From Nitrincola sp. A-D6 (GTDB lineage Bacteria; Pseudomonadota; Gammaproteobacteria; Pseudomonadales; Balneatricaceae), in assembly GCF_000764495.1 (NCBI RefSeq), contig NZ_JRLB01000028.1:1-33807 (forward strand): a stretch of DNA of 33,807 nt. Reading direction: 5' to 3'. Under the pieces are notes generated by a model that ran no database searches, was not told the DNA's origin, and saw nothing but the letters and a program-made list of their open reading frames with translations. Positions 19,535 through 26,060 of the stretch are shown one piece after another. Positions within the stretch are counted from its first letter, which is position 1. Each line of letters begins with the position of its first letter. The translations under genes were made by a program, and so were the position numbers.

Positions 19535-19621
19535 CAGGTTGTTACCTGCTTACAGCATTTGAGTGTAACCTTTTCGTTAAAAAATACGTCTAAGTAGATG
19601 AGTACAGATTATTACCTGCTT
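19535..19621. promoter_or_regulatory. Direct repeat and palindrome between arsH and AhpD-like gene
   Basis: CAGGT-TGTT-ACCTG (19535-19548) is a perfect 5-bp inverted repeat. The overlapping ten bases TTACCTGCTT (19542-19551) recur exactly at 19612-19621, 70 bases on. The region separates divergent genes and could hold regulator sites. No known consensus is matched. Confidence 0.35.
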
Positions 19622-19646
19622 TGATTAATAATTTAAGGAAAGTATT

Positions 19647-19898
19647 ATGAGCCATTTAAACTCTAGAGAAACTGAACTTGTTGCCCTTGGTGCTGCGCTG
19701 GGTAGTAACTGTGTACCCTGCATCGAATACCATATTCCTCAAGCACGCAAAGCGGGCCTTACAGATCAGGAGATTCACGATGTAATTCTCCTCGCCGATA
19801 AGGTTCGCCAGGTACCAGCCAAAAAAGTTCTGGAAACTGCCAAAAATCTACTACCCACAGAGATAGCTACTACTGAAACAAAAGCTGAATGTTGTTAA
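19647..19898 (+). CDS. Carboxymuconolactone decarboxylase / AhpD-like small protein
   Basis: An 83-residue helical protein of the CMD/AhpD superfamily. The redox motif CVPCIEYH gives Cys22, Cys25 and His29, as in alkylhydroperoxidase AhpD, and GLTDQEIHDVILLADKVRQVPA matches the following helices. A Cys pair closes the C-terminus (AECC). Such small AhpD-like proteins often occur beside arsenic genes and beside ECF sigma genes; the physiological substrate is unknown. The ribosome site AAGGAAAG precedes ATG 19647. It is followed 63 bases later by the sigma factor gene on the same strand. Confidence 0.85.
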   Translation: MSHLNSRETELVALGAALGSNCVPCIEYHIPQARKAGLTDQEIHDVILLADKVRQVPAKKVLETAKNLLPTEIATTETKAECC

Positions 19899-19961
19899 AC
19901 ATATATTGAATGCTTTCATATCAGGCATTTTATCACGGAGCCGCCTATCAAGAAGCAAGAA

Positions 19962-20525
19962 GTGAGCAGCGAGTATAAACAACCCATGTTCGATGACATC
20001 GACCATGGGTTAAGGTTATCTATCCAGCACTTTATCGAGCAAAGTATCGGTAATCAGACAGTGGCTGAAGATCTATTACAAGAAACCCTGATACGTATTA
20101 ACAGGGGTTTATCATCTTTTGCTGGACGATCAACCGTCAAAACCTGGGCATTTTCTATTGCCCGCCATATCGTGGCAGATTACCTTCGCCACCCAGATCA
20201 GACAAAAAATATGATCACACTGAATGAGCTAGAGGAGCCCCTGGATACTGAGAGCGACATTGATGAACGCTTGGTCGAAAGTGAGATGAATGAATGCATC
20301 CGTAATTTTATCGACACCTTGCCCGAACCCTACCGTGTAGCTCTCATTCTCCGTGATCTGGAAGACTTTACAACCCGACAAATAGCCGAGGTGTGTAACT
20401 GCTCAGTAACAACAGCCAAAGTCAGGATTCACCGAGCACGTGCCAAGCTCAGGACCGTGCTGATAGGTCAGTGTGACTTTTATCACGATAATCAAAACGT
20501 ATTTCGCTGTGATCCCAAGAAATGA
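19962..20525 (+). CDS. ECF-type sigma-70 factor, SigZ-like
   Basis: A 187-residue RNA polymerase sigma factor with region 2 (about residues 10-80: AEDLLQETLIRINRGL, VKTWAFSIARHIVADYLR) and region 4 (about 115-165: LPEPYRVALILRDLEDF, TTRQIAEVCNCS, KVRIHRARAKLR). No regions 1 or 3 are present. The C-terminal tail contains Cys171, His175 and Cys183 (CDFYHD...CDPK), seen in a subgroup of proteobacterial ECF factors and possibly a metal or redox sensing tail. No anti-sigma gene follows; the next gene is an exported protein. The start is GTG 19962 by this reading; ATG 19986 is an alternative with no better ribosome site. Confidence 0.9.
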   Translation: MSSEYKQPMFDDIDHGLRLSIQHFIEQSIGNQTVAEDLLQETLIRINRGLSSFAGRSTVKTWAFSIARHIVADYLRHPDQTKNMITLNELEEPLDTESDIDERLVESEMNECIRNFIDTLPEPYRVALILRDLEDFTTRQIAEVCNCSVTTAKVRIHRARAKLRTVLIGQCDFYHDNQNVFRCDPKK

Positions 20526-20574
20526 AAACAACAGGCCTGGTTGCCAAAGTCATATCCATAAGATTAGTATATAT

Positions 20575-20590
20575 TGATATTCAAATATCA
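20575..20590. promoter_or_regulatory. 16-bp perfect palindrome upstream of exported-protein gene
   Basis: TGATATT-CA-AATATCA is a perfect inverted repeat (7+2+7) ending 10 bases before the ATG at 20601. Its arrangement resembles AATATG-GA-CATATT near arsR (30617-30630). A metalloregulator such as an ArsR-type protein could bind there. This is inference from symmetry and place. Confidence 0.45.
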
Positions 20591-20600
20591 TAGGTGTTAC

Positions 20601-21125
20601 ATGTTAAGGTTAATGCTGATAAAGAGCTGGTTTTGTGTTGCGTTACTCTTGGCTTCCAGCCTCGTTTTTGCCGACCCGTTTGATGGCTTTTTTTCTGGCG
20701 GTAAGCTCCAGGTGAGTCAGCAACAGGCTTCACAATTTATTCAAGACATATCCGGTAATGCCGAAAGTGACCCCGAACTATTGTTAACAACCCTTATAAA
20801 TGCATTCAACTGGCGAGCTGCTGCTATTCGTGTTTATGGCGATGACTGGTTTGCTGCCGAGCAAGATACCAGAAGCGATTGGCAGCAAACCATGAAAAAC
20901 CATCTCCAGGATAAACTTCTTGCAGGGGGTGTTACAGCCCTGGAAGTCGTTCGAGTGGAAGAGATACAGGCCGGTAGTGAGTTTAGAGTCGGTACGCTCC
21001 TCCTACCTTCCGGGGATAGCCTTCAATGGGAGTGGATTCTGAGAGCTAAGGGAAGTGGACTGGAAATACTAGACCTTCAGCAAACAGGCCAAAGTTTATT
21101 GAAGGCGGTCCCAGTGAGTGAGTGA
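20601..21125 (+). CDS. Exported protein of unknown function, MlaC-like size
   Basis: A 174-residue protein beginning with a clear signal peptide (MLRLMLIKSWFCVALLLASSLVFA, cleaved before DPFDG). The mature part has no cysteines and looks like a small alpha/beta periplasmic domain with FIQDISGNAESD, NAFNWRAAAIRVYGDDW and a C-terminal LRAKGSGLEILDLQQTGQSLLK. The end resembles the layout of MlaC/Ttg2D-type ABC auxiliary proteins, but similarity is weak and I do not assign that function. I choose ATG 20601 (TAGGTG upstream) over 20574, because it gives a compact signal peptide and leaves the palindrome outside the gene. Four AGTG repeats cover its stop codon. Confidence 0.7.
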   Translation: MLRLMLIKSWFCVALLLASSLVFADPFDGFFSGGKLQVSQQQASQFIQDISGNAESDPELLLTTLINAFNWRAAAIRVYGDDWFAAEQDTRSDWQQTMKNHLQDKLLAGGVTALEVVRVEEIQAGSEFRVGTLLLPSGDSLQWEWILRAKGSGLEILDLQQTGQSLLKAVPVSE

Positions 21126-21128
21126 GTG
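21113..21128. repeat. Tetranucleotide repeat (AGTG)x4
   Basis: Four exact copies of AGTG overlap the stop codon (21123-21125) of the exported-protein gene. Gain or loss of a unit would shift the last codons, though TGA occurs again in the repeat in other frames. Confidence 0.7.
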
Positions 21129-21159
21129 ATACAATTATTAGCTGAATTTTGACATTACA

Positions 21160-21180
21160 TAATTTGATATTTCCAAATTA
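21160..21180. promoter_or_regulatory. 21-bp inverted repeat upstream of CDF exporter
   Basis: TAATTTG (21160-21166) and CAAATTA (21174-21180) are perfect arms around a seven-base spacer, ending 18 bases before the TTG start of the CDF gene. The size suits a dimeric metal-responsive repressor. No matching regulator gene is adjacent. Confidence 0.45.
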
Positions 21181-21198
21181 CTCAAAGAGTATTACTAC

Positions 21199-22149
21199 TT
21201 GTCTCATCATCATGATAGCGCTGTGCAATCACACTCCCATGCACCCGCCAGCTTTGGCAGAGCATTTGCTATTGGCGTACTACTCAACCTGGGGTTCGTG
21301 CTGGTAGAAGCCTATTATGGTTGGCAAACAGGGTCTCTTGCACTTTTGGCGGATGCTGGCCACAACCTAAGTGACGTAGCCGGCTTATTATTGGCGTGGG
21401 CTGCTTTTGGCGCCGCAAACCTGAAGGCAAATTCAAAACACAGCTACGGATGGCGTAAAGGATCCATCATTGCCAGTTTTATTAATGCTGTCATTTTGTT
21501 GGTGGCAATGGGCGCTCTTTCCTGGGAAGCACTAGGACGAATCACAACACCAACTGGCGTTGATGGTATGACCGTTATTATTGTTGCGGCTATAGGTATG
21601 GTCATTAATACACTAACAGCCTGGTTATTTATGCGTGGCAGTCAGAATGATCTCAATATCAGGGGTGCATTTTTGCATATGGCTGCCGATGCATTGGTAT
21701 CAGCAGGCGTTGTGGTTGCAGGGATACTCTACTTATGGAAAGGCTGGAGTTGGCTAGATCCGGTTGTCAGCTTATTAATCGCCTTAATCATTGTAATCAG
21801 TACTTGGTCCTTGTTCCGCCGGTCACTGCATTTGTTATTTGATGGTGTACCTGACAATATTGATTTGAATTCAGTCGAATCAAGTTTAAACACAGTTTCA
21901 GGGGTATGTTCAGTTCATGATTTACACATCTGGGCGATCTCCACAAGTGAAAACGCGTTAACCGCTCACCTTGTCGTCACATCAGATCAAGATCATAATC
22001 ACATTTTGTATCAAGCGGGCGAACTTCTTAAGCATCAATTTGAGCTACACCATTTCACTCTGCAGCTGGAGTCGCTGGAGTATGCAAAAAATTGCGAATC
22101 TGAACTCTGTGCATCAATTAGCAGCCAGTCGCCCAGCAGGCAAGGCTAA
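21199..22149 (+). CDS. Cation diffusion facilitator, zinc/divalent metal exporter
   Basis: A 316-residue CDF protein of the CzcD/ZitB kind. Six membrane helices are visible. The two metal-binding motifs are H55-D59 (GHNLSD) and H160-D164 (HMAAD), the HD-HD set seen in zinc/cadmium carriers. A His-rich N-terminus (SHHHDSAVQSHSH) and a cytoplasmic C-terminal domain (VHDLHIWAIST, LTAHLVV) are present. It exports divalent cations from the cytoplasm against protons. I read a TTG start at 21199, preceded by AAAGAG. The 3' end overlaps the convergent arsJ gene by 36 bases, so the last dozen residues are in shared DNA. Zinc, cadmium or cobalt cannot be separated by sequence. Confidence 0.92.
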   Translation: MSHHHDSAVQSHSHAPASFGRAFAIGVLLNLGFVLVEAYYGWQTGSLALLADAGHNLSDVAGLLLAWAAFGAANLKANSKHSYGWRKGSIIASFINAVILLVAMGALSWEALGRITTPTGVDGMTVIIVAAIGMVINTLTAWLFMRGSQNDLNIRGAFLHMAADALVSAGVVVAGILYLWKGWSWLDPVVSLLIALIIVISTWSLFRRSLHLLFDGVPDNIDLNSVESSLNTVSGVCSVHDLHIWAISTSENALTAHLVVTSDQDHNHILYQAGELLKHQFELHHFTLQLESLEYAKNCESELCASISSQSPSRQG

Positions 22150-23331
22150 AGAGATTAACACCGCAGCCAACACCATCACTGCAGAAACCACCAGACACGT
22201 GACCAGGCCATAGGCCATATACAGCCAGCCGGACAGGATGGTTCCCAGTAACCGCCCCATCGCATTGGCCATGTAGTAAAAGCCGACATCCAGGGAGACG
22301 CCATCTCCGCGGGCATAACTGACGATCAGATAGCTGTGTAGCGATGAATTAACCGCAAACACTGCGCCGAACACCATTAACCCCACCACGATGACCCAGG
22401 TGGTATCCAGCGGCAACACCATCCCCTGCGCAATCAACAACGGCAGAATCGCCAACCCGGCTCCCCAGCCCACTACCGCACCCCGGCCAGGGATGCGTCC
22501 GGAGCGCTTACCGGTAAACAAAGGTGCCAGCGATTGCACTATGCCATAGCCGACCACCCAGCAAGCCATAAAAAAGCCGACTTGCCAGAAGTCCCAGCCC
22601 AGGGTTTCCTTCAAAAACACCGGCAGTGCAATCACAAACCAGACATCCCGGGAAGCAAACAGAAACATGCGCGCCGCCGCAAGCACATTGATTGCCCGGC
22701 TTTTAGAAAATACTTCACGGAACTTGGGCTTGTTTTTCATCCGCCCCATATCATTGCGCAGCAGGCGCACCGATATCACCCATACCAGCGCCAGCATCAG
22801 CGCCATGGCCAATACGGCACCGGTAAAACCGAGCAGACTCAACAACACCGCACCGAGGAAAAACCCTATCCCTTTCAGTGCATTTTTCGAACCGGTTAAC
22901 AGTGCCACCCACTTAAACAGCGTGCCCTGCGCCTCTTCAGGTACCAGCAGCTTGATGGCACTTTTGGCGCTCATTTTGTTCAGGTCTTTGGCAATACCCG
23001 ACAAGGCCTGCGCCAACATCACCCAGATTACTGTGAGGTACTCAGCGGGCAGGGTGAGCATCAACAGTGCCACAACCTGCAGTGCCAGCCCCACATTCAT
23101 GGTGCGGTTCAGCCCCAGACGCGCGCCTAACCAACCACCCACCAGATTGGTGACTACGCCGAAGACTTCATAAAACACGAACAGCATAGCGATCTGTAAA
23201 GGTGAGTAGCCCAACTGATTAAAGTAGAGCACCACCAGCATGCGCAGCGCACCATCGGTCAGCGTGAAGGCCCAGTAATTACCGGTAACAATGAGGTACT
23301 GGCGTATCGCGGGTGACAAGTGCGCTAACAT
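22114..23331 (-). CDS. arsJ: ArsJ organoarsenical (arseno-phosphoglycerate) efflux MFS protein
   Basis: A 405-residue MFS transporter with 12 helices. The N-terminal ALRMLVVLYFNQLGYSPLQIAMLFVFYEVFGV and the segments KDLNKMSAKSAIKLLVPE and SLDVGFYYMANAMGRLLGTILSGWLY are familiar from ArsJ. In characterised systems ArsJ expels 1-arseno-3-phosphoglycerate made by the partner GAPDH; outside the cell it falls apart to arsenate. The gene lies two bases after that GAPDH gene, so the pair is one transcript. It converges on and overlaps the CDF gene. Identification depends on both similarity and the GAPDH neighbour. Confidence 0.92.
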   Translation of the reverse strand: MLAHLSPAIRQYLIVTGNYWAFTLTDGALRMLVVLYFNQLGYSPLQIAMLFVFYEVFGVVTNLVGGWLGARLGLNRTMNVGLALQVVALLMLTLPAEYLTVIWVMLAQALSGIAKDLNKMSAKSAIKLLVPEEAQGTLFKWVALLTGSKNALKGIGFFLGAVLLSLLGFTGAVLAMALMLALVWVISVRLLRNDMGRMKNKPKFREVFSKSRAINVLAAARMFLFASRDVWFVIALPVFLKETLGWDFWQVGFFMACWVVGYGIVQSLAPLFTGKRSGRIPGRGAVVGWGAGLAILPLLIAQGMVLPLDTTWVIVVGLMVFGAVFAVNSSLHSYLIVSYARGDGVSLDVGFYYMANAMGRLLGTILSGWLYMAYGLVTCLVVSAVMVLAAVLISLALPAGRLAAN

Positions 23332-23333
23332 GC

Positions 23334-24347
23334 TTAACCCGCCTGATCCAACAGACCGATTTTACGTCCCAGCTCGGCCATGCGCACCGAGTAACCCCAC
23401 TCATTGTCGTACCAGGCATAGATTTTCACCTGAGTACCATTGATGACCATGGTAGATAAGGCATCAATGATGCTGGAGCGGGAATCACCACGATAATCCA
23501 CAGACACCAGAGGACGCTCTTCATAACCAAGTATGCCGCTCAGCTCACCCTCTGCCGCTGCTTTGAGGTAAGCATTTACTTCTTCTGCGGTGGTGGGTTT
23601 TTCCACTTCGAACACACAGTCGGTCAGCGAGGCATTGGCTAAGGGCACCCGAACGGCATGACCATTGATACGCCCGGCCAGTTCAGGAAAAATTTCGATA
23701 ATGGCTTTCGCTGATCCGGTCGTTGTTGGAATCAGGCTCATACCGCAAGCCCGGGCACGACGCAGATCCTTGTGGGGCGCATCCAGGATGGTCTGGGTAT
23801 TGGTCAGATCGTGAATCGTGGTCATGCTGGCATGACGGATACCCAGCGACTCATGAATAACCTTAACCACCGGCGCCAGACAATTGGTAGTACAGGAAGC
23901 GGCGGTCACAATCGGATGCTGTGCCGGGTCATACAGATGATCGTTAACCCCCATCACCACATTGAGCACACCCGATTCCTTGATCGGTGCAGACACCACA
24001 ACGCGTTTAACACCTTGATCAAGGTAGGCCTGTAGCAGCGCGGTGGTTTTCATCTTGCCGGAGCATTCAAACACCAGATCACAACCCGACCAGTCGGTTT
24101 CATCAATGCTTTTATTCTGACTGACAGCAATGCGCTTGCCTTCGATCAACATCGCGCCCTGTTCTGCCGTCGCTTCATGCGCCCAACGGCCATGTACCGA
24201 ATCAAAATTTAACAAATGTGCCAGACTGATGGCATCGGCGGCTGGATCATTAATCTGCACAAACTCAAATTCTGGCCAGTTCCAGGCAGCACGCAGTGCC
24301 AAACGCCCCATACGGCCAAACCCATTGATACCGACTTTAATGGTCAT
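23334..24347 (-). CDS. gapdh: Glyceraldehyde-3-phosphate dehydrogenase of the ArsJ system
   Basis: A 337-residue GAPDH. The NAD site [15 protein letters not shown] is at residues 6-20, the catalytic Cys is C152 in [11 protein letters not shown], and the C-terminal [12 protein letters not shown] is present. Arsenate can replace phosphate in the reaction, giving 1-arseno-3-phosphoglycerate for ArsJ. The partner gene two bases downstream makes arsenate detoxification much more likely than a glycolytic role. AAGGTGAAG precedes the ATG at 24347. A candidate leftward promoter lies at 24390-24418. Confidence 0.94.
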   Translation of the reverse strand: MTIKVGINGFGRMGRLALRAAWNWPEFEFVQINDPAADAISLAHLLNFDSVHGRWAHEATAEQGAMLIEGKRIAVSQNKSIDETDWSGCDLVFECSGKMKTTALLQAYLDQGVKRVVVSAPIKESGVLNVVMGVNDHLYDPAQHPIVTAASCTTNCLAPVVKVIHESLGIRHASMTTIHDLTNTQTILDAPHKDLRRARACGMSLIPTTTGSAKAIIEIFPELAGRINGHAVRVPLANASLTDCVFEVEKPTTAEEVNAYLKAAAEGELSGILGYEERPLVSVDYRGDSRSSIIDALSTMVINGTQVKIYAWYDNEWGYSVRMAELGRKIGLLDQAG

Positions 24348-24389
24348 TACTTCACCTTATTCACTGATGTTCAGATAACGTTTTATTTT

Positions 24390-24418
24390 ATTGTATCCAG
24401 ATGACAGTTGAATGTCCC
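24390..24418 (-). promoter_or_regulatory. Candidate promoter of GAPDH-arsJ
   Basis: Read leftward, GGGACA (24418-24413), a 17-base spacer and TACAAT (24395-24390) form a plausible sigma-70 promoter about 43 bases before the GAPDH start. The -35 box matches four of six positions. Confidence 0.4.
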
Positions 24419-24442
24419 AGTTTACAAGCGGACGGCTCAACT

Positions 24443-24489
24443 TTGACAAAACTGGCAAAAAGCCAATAATATATGGGTTTGCACATATT
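24443..24489 (+). promoter_or_regulatory. arsC promoter with overlapping imperfect palindrome
   Basis: A perfect -35 TTGACA (24443-24448) and TAATAT (24467-24472, 18-base spacer) lie upstream of arsC. AATATATG (24468-24475) and CACATATT (24482-24489) form an inverted repeat with one mismatch around six bases, covering the -10 and start region. The right half CATATT recurs in the perfect repeat near arsR, so the same ArsR may control both. Confidence 0.5.
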
Positions 24490-24499
24490 GGAGCAACCC

Positions 24500-24967
24500 A
24501 TGAACATTCTTTTTCTGTGCACAGGGAATAGCTGCCGCTCCATCATGGCAGAAGCCATACTGAATGATCGTACAAACATCCATCAAGCATTCAGTGCCGG
24601 CAGCCACCCTGAACAAAACGTTCACCCTATGGCTGTACAAACTCTTCAATCTCACAATATTGCTACTGAAGGCCTGTTCAGCAAAGACTGGGACAGTCTC
24701 CAAGTCGCGCCCGACCTGGTGATCACGCTCTGTTCAGATGCCGCCAGCACCCCCTGCCCGGTCTATCTGGGTAAAGCGACACGAAGCCATTGGGGCATGG
24801 AAGATCCATCTCAGATAAATGCCAGCGCAGAGGTTCAACAAGCGGCCTTCGAGAAGGCATTTACCTTGTTGCAGCAGCGTATCGATTATTTTCTGCAACA
24901 TCACCCTGAACACCTTTCGCAGCCAGAATTGAACACCCTGTTAAACAAGTGCTCAGGCCTGGTATGA
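24500..24967 (+). CDS. arsC: Arsenate reductase, thioredoxin-coupled LMW-PTP type
   Basis: A 155-residue protein with the phosphatase-like P-loop CTGNSCRS, Cys7 as nucleophile and Arg13. Two further cysteines, Cys78 and Cys85 in ITLCSDAASTPCP, have the seven-residue spacing of the redox relay in thioredoxin-dependent ArsC enzymes. It reduces arsenate to arsenite in the cytoplasm, giving the substrate for Acr3/ArsA. I choose ATG 24500 (TTGGAG upstream) over an in-frame ATG at 24473, because the protein then begins directly with the family's MNILFLC. Its stop overlaps the start of the CC-motif gene by ATGA, so the two are made together. Confidence 0.93.
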   Translation: MNILFLCTGNSCRSIMAEAILNDRTNIHQAFSAGSHPEQNVHPMAVQTLQSHNIATEGLFSKDWDSLQVAPDLVITLCSDAASTPCPVYLGKATRSHWGMEDPSQINASAEVQQAAFEKAFTLLQQRIDYFLQHHPEHLSQPELNTLLNKCSGLV

Positions 24968-25248
24968 ATATTTCCTTAAGTCCACAAGCCGAACAATGGC
25001 TACAACATACACACTGCCAACACCTCACCCTATGGCTTTCACCCAAGCATGGTTGTTGTGGTGGCACCAGTTGGATACCCATGGTAAAAACCGGAGAGCC
25101 TGAGTCTGGCACTGACTGGCAGGAATTTGAGCATGAAGCAGGAATACGCATACATGCTGTTAGTGCATTTGCTGAGAACTTTCCAGCCGTTCATCTAACG
25201 CTATCCGGCTTAGGGCCATGGAAAAAGCTGTTTGTTGAAATCCAGTAA
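24964..25248 (+). CDS. Small CC-motif protein coupled to arsC
   Basis: A 94-residue soluble protein with no signal peptide. Its one striking feature is HGCCGGTSWIP, with Cys31 and Cys32 adjacent, in a layout seen in a family of small proteins with a CC or selenocysteine pair. Another Cys is at residue 18. The remainder is a predicted alpha/beta fold with no motif I know. Translation starts inside the arsC stop (ATGA), strongly suggesting a shared task, for instance metalloid or thiol handling. Both motif codons are TGT, so selenocysteine is not used here. It ends one base from the convergent glutamine amidotransferase gene. The function is unknown to me. Confidence 0.72.
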   Translation: MNISLSPQAEQWLQHTHCQHLTLWLSPKHGCCGGTSWIPMVKTGEPESGTDWQEFEHEAGIRIHAVSAFAENFPAVHLTLSGLGPWKKLFVEIQ

Positions 25249-25249
25249 A

Positions 25250-26055
25250 CTAAATTTGCAGCTGTGCCAGAACCCGGCCCTGCTTAACCGCGAGTAACTC
25301 GCCACGAACCATGGGTTGCCAGGGCTCCTCACTCAATGGCCGACTGGCAAACAACAGCATTTCCTGTTCCAAACCGGAATCAGACAATCGACAGTCCCGC
25401 TCAAGACCCTGAGCTAAACGATCAGGACAGTCCAACCGAAAAATAGCGGGTGGCTCAACTTTACCCGTATCCAATTGCAAGCGCCGATCTGCATGTACAA
25501 ACAGGGTTTCACCATCAGCAAACAGAAAGTTCGCGGGGCCATATTCACGAATTATCTGTGCAAACCCGGCTACCTGTTTTAGCTGCTCATCCACCGCCAT
25601 TAGAAACCATTTATCAGGATCAGTCACAATTCGTTCCAGCAGCCAGCAAAATGCAAATTCGGAATCAGTTTCACCAACCGGTTTAAACGGCCCCTGTAAG
25701 TGAACGTCATCCATGATCTGACCCAGGTGGCCGTTATGCAGAAACAGCAACTCATGCTGACCTAATGTTCTTACATAGGGCCCGGTATTGTGCAGTCCAA
25801 TACCACCATGAGTGGCATGACGTATATACCCAGACACAAGCGGGTGGCGGGTCCATTCTGTTCCAGAATACGCAACATTTCACTGTCATCGGCAGAGTGG
25901 GTGTCGCGGTGGACTTCAAAATATTCATCTTGCCAGAATGCCATGCCCCAACCATCCCGATTCACAGATGGTTCATGAGCGCGCGCCGCCAACTGGTAGA
26001 GCGCACGCGTCATCCGAGCCGGGTAATGGCTGGACATGGCAATCAGCTCACACAT
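25250..26055 (-). pseudogene. Class II glutamine amidotransferase, YafJ/EgtC-like, one-base frameshift
   Basis: An N-terminal nucleophile amidohydrolase. The protein begins Met-Cys (MCELIAMSSHYPARM), so Cys2 is the nucleophile after Met removal. NRDGWGMAFW, the RHATHGGIGLHNTGPY block, FLHNGHL and DSEFAFCWLL match stand-alone YafJ/EgtC-type enzymes, which hydrolyse gamma-glutamyl amides; no synthetase partner is adjacent. The two frames join if one base is added to the short run at about 25837 (TTG-GTG-TCT-GGG), giving 268 residues, the family size. It starts five bases after the arsA stop, so it is the last gene of arsR-acr3-usp-arsD-arsA. A place in an ars operon is unusual. Substrate is unknown. 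Confidence 0.8.
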
Positions 26056-26060
26056 CTTAT

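Noticed and set aside
24964..25248. Selenoprotein reading of the CC-motif gene
   Set aside because: Both motif codons are TGT and no in-frame TGA with a SECIS-like stem was seen.
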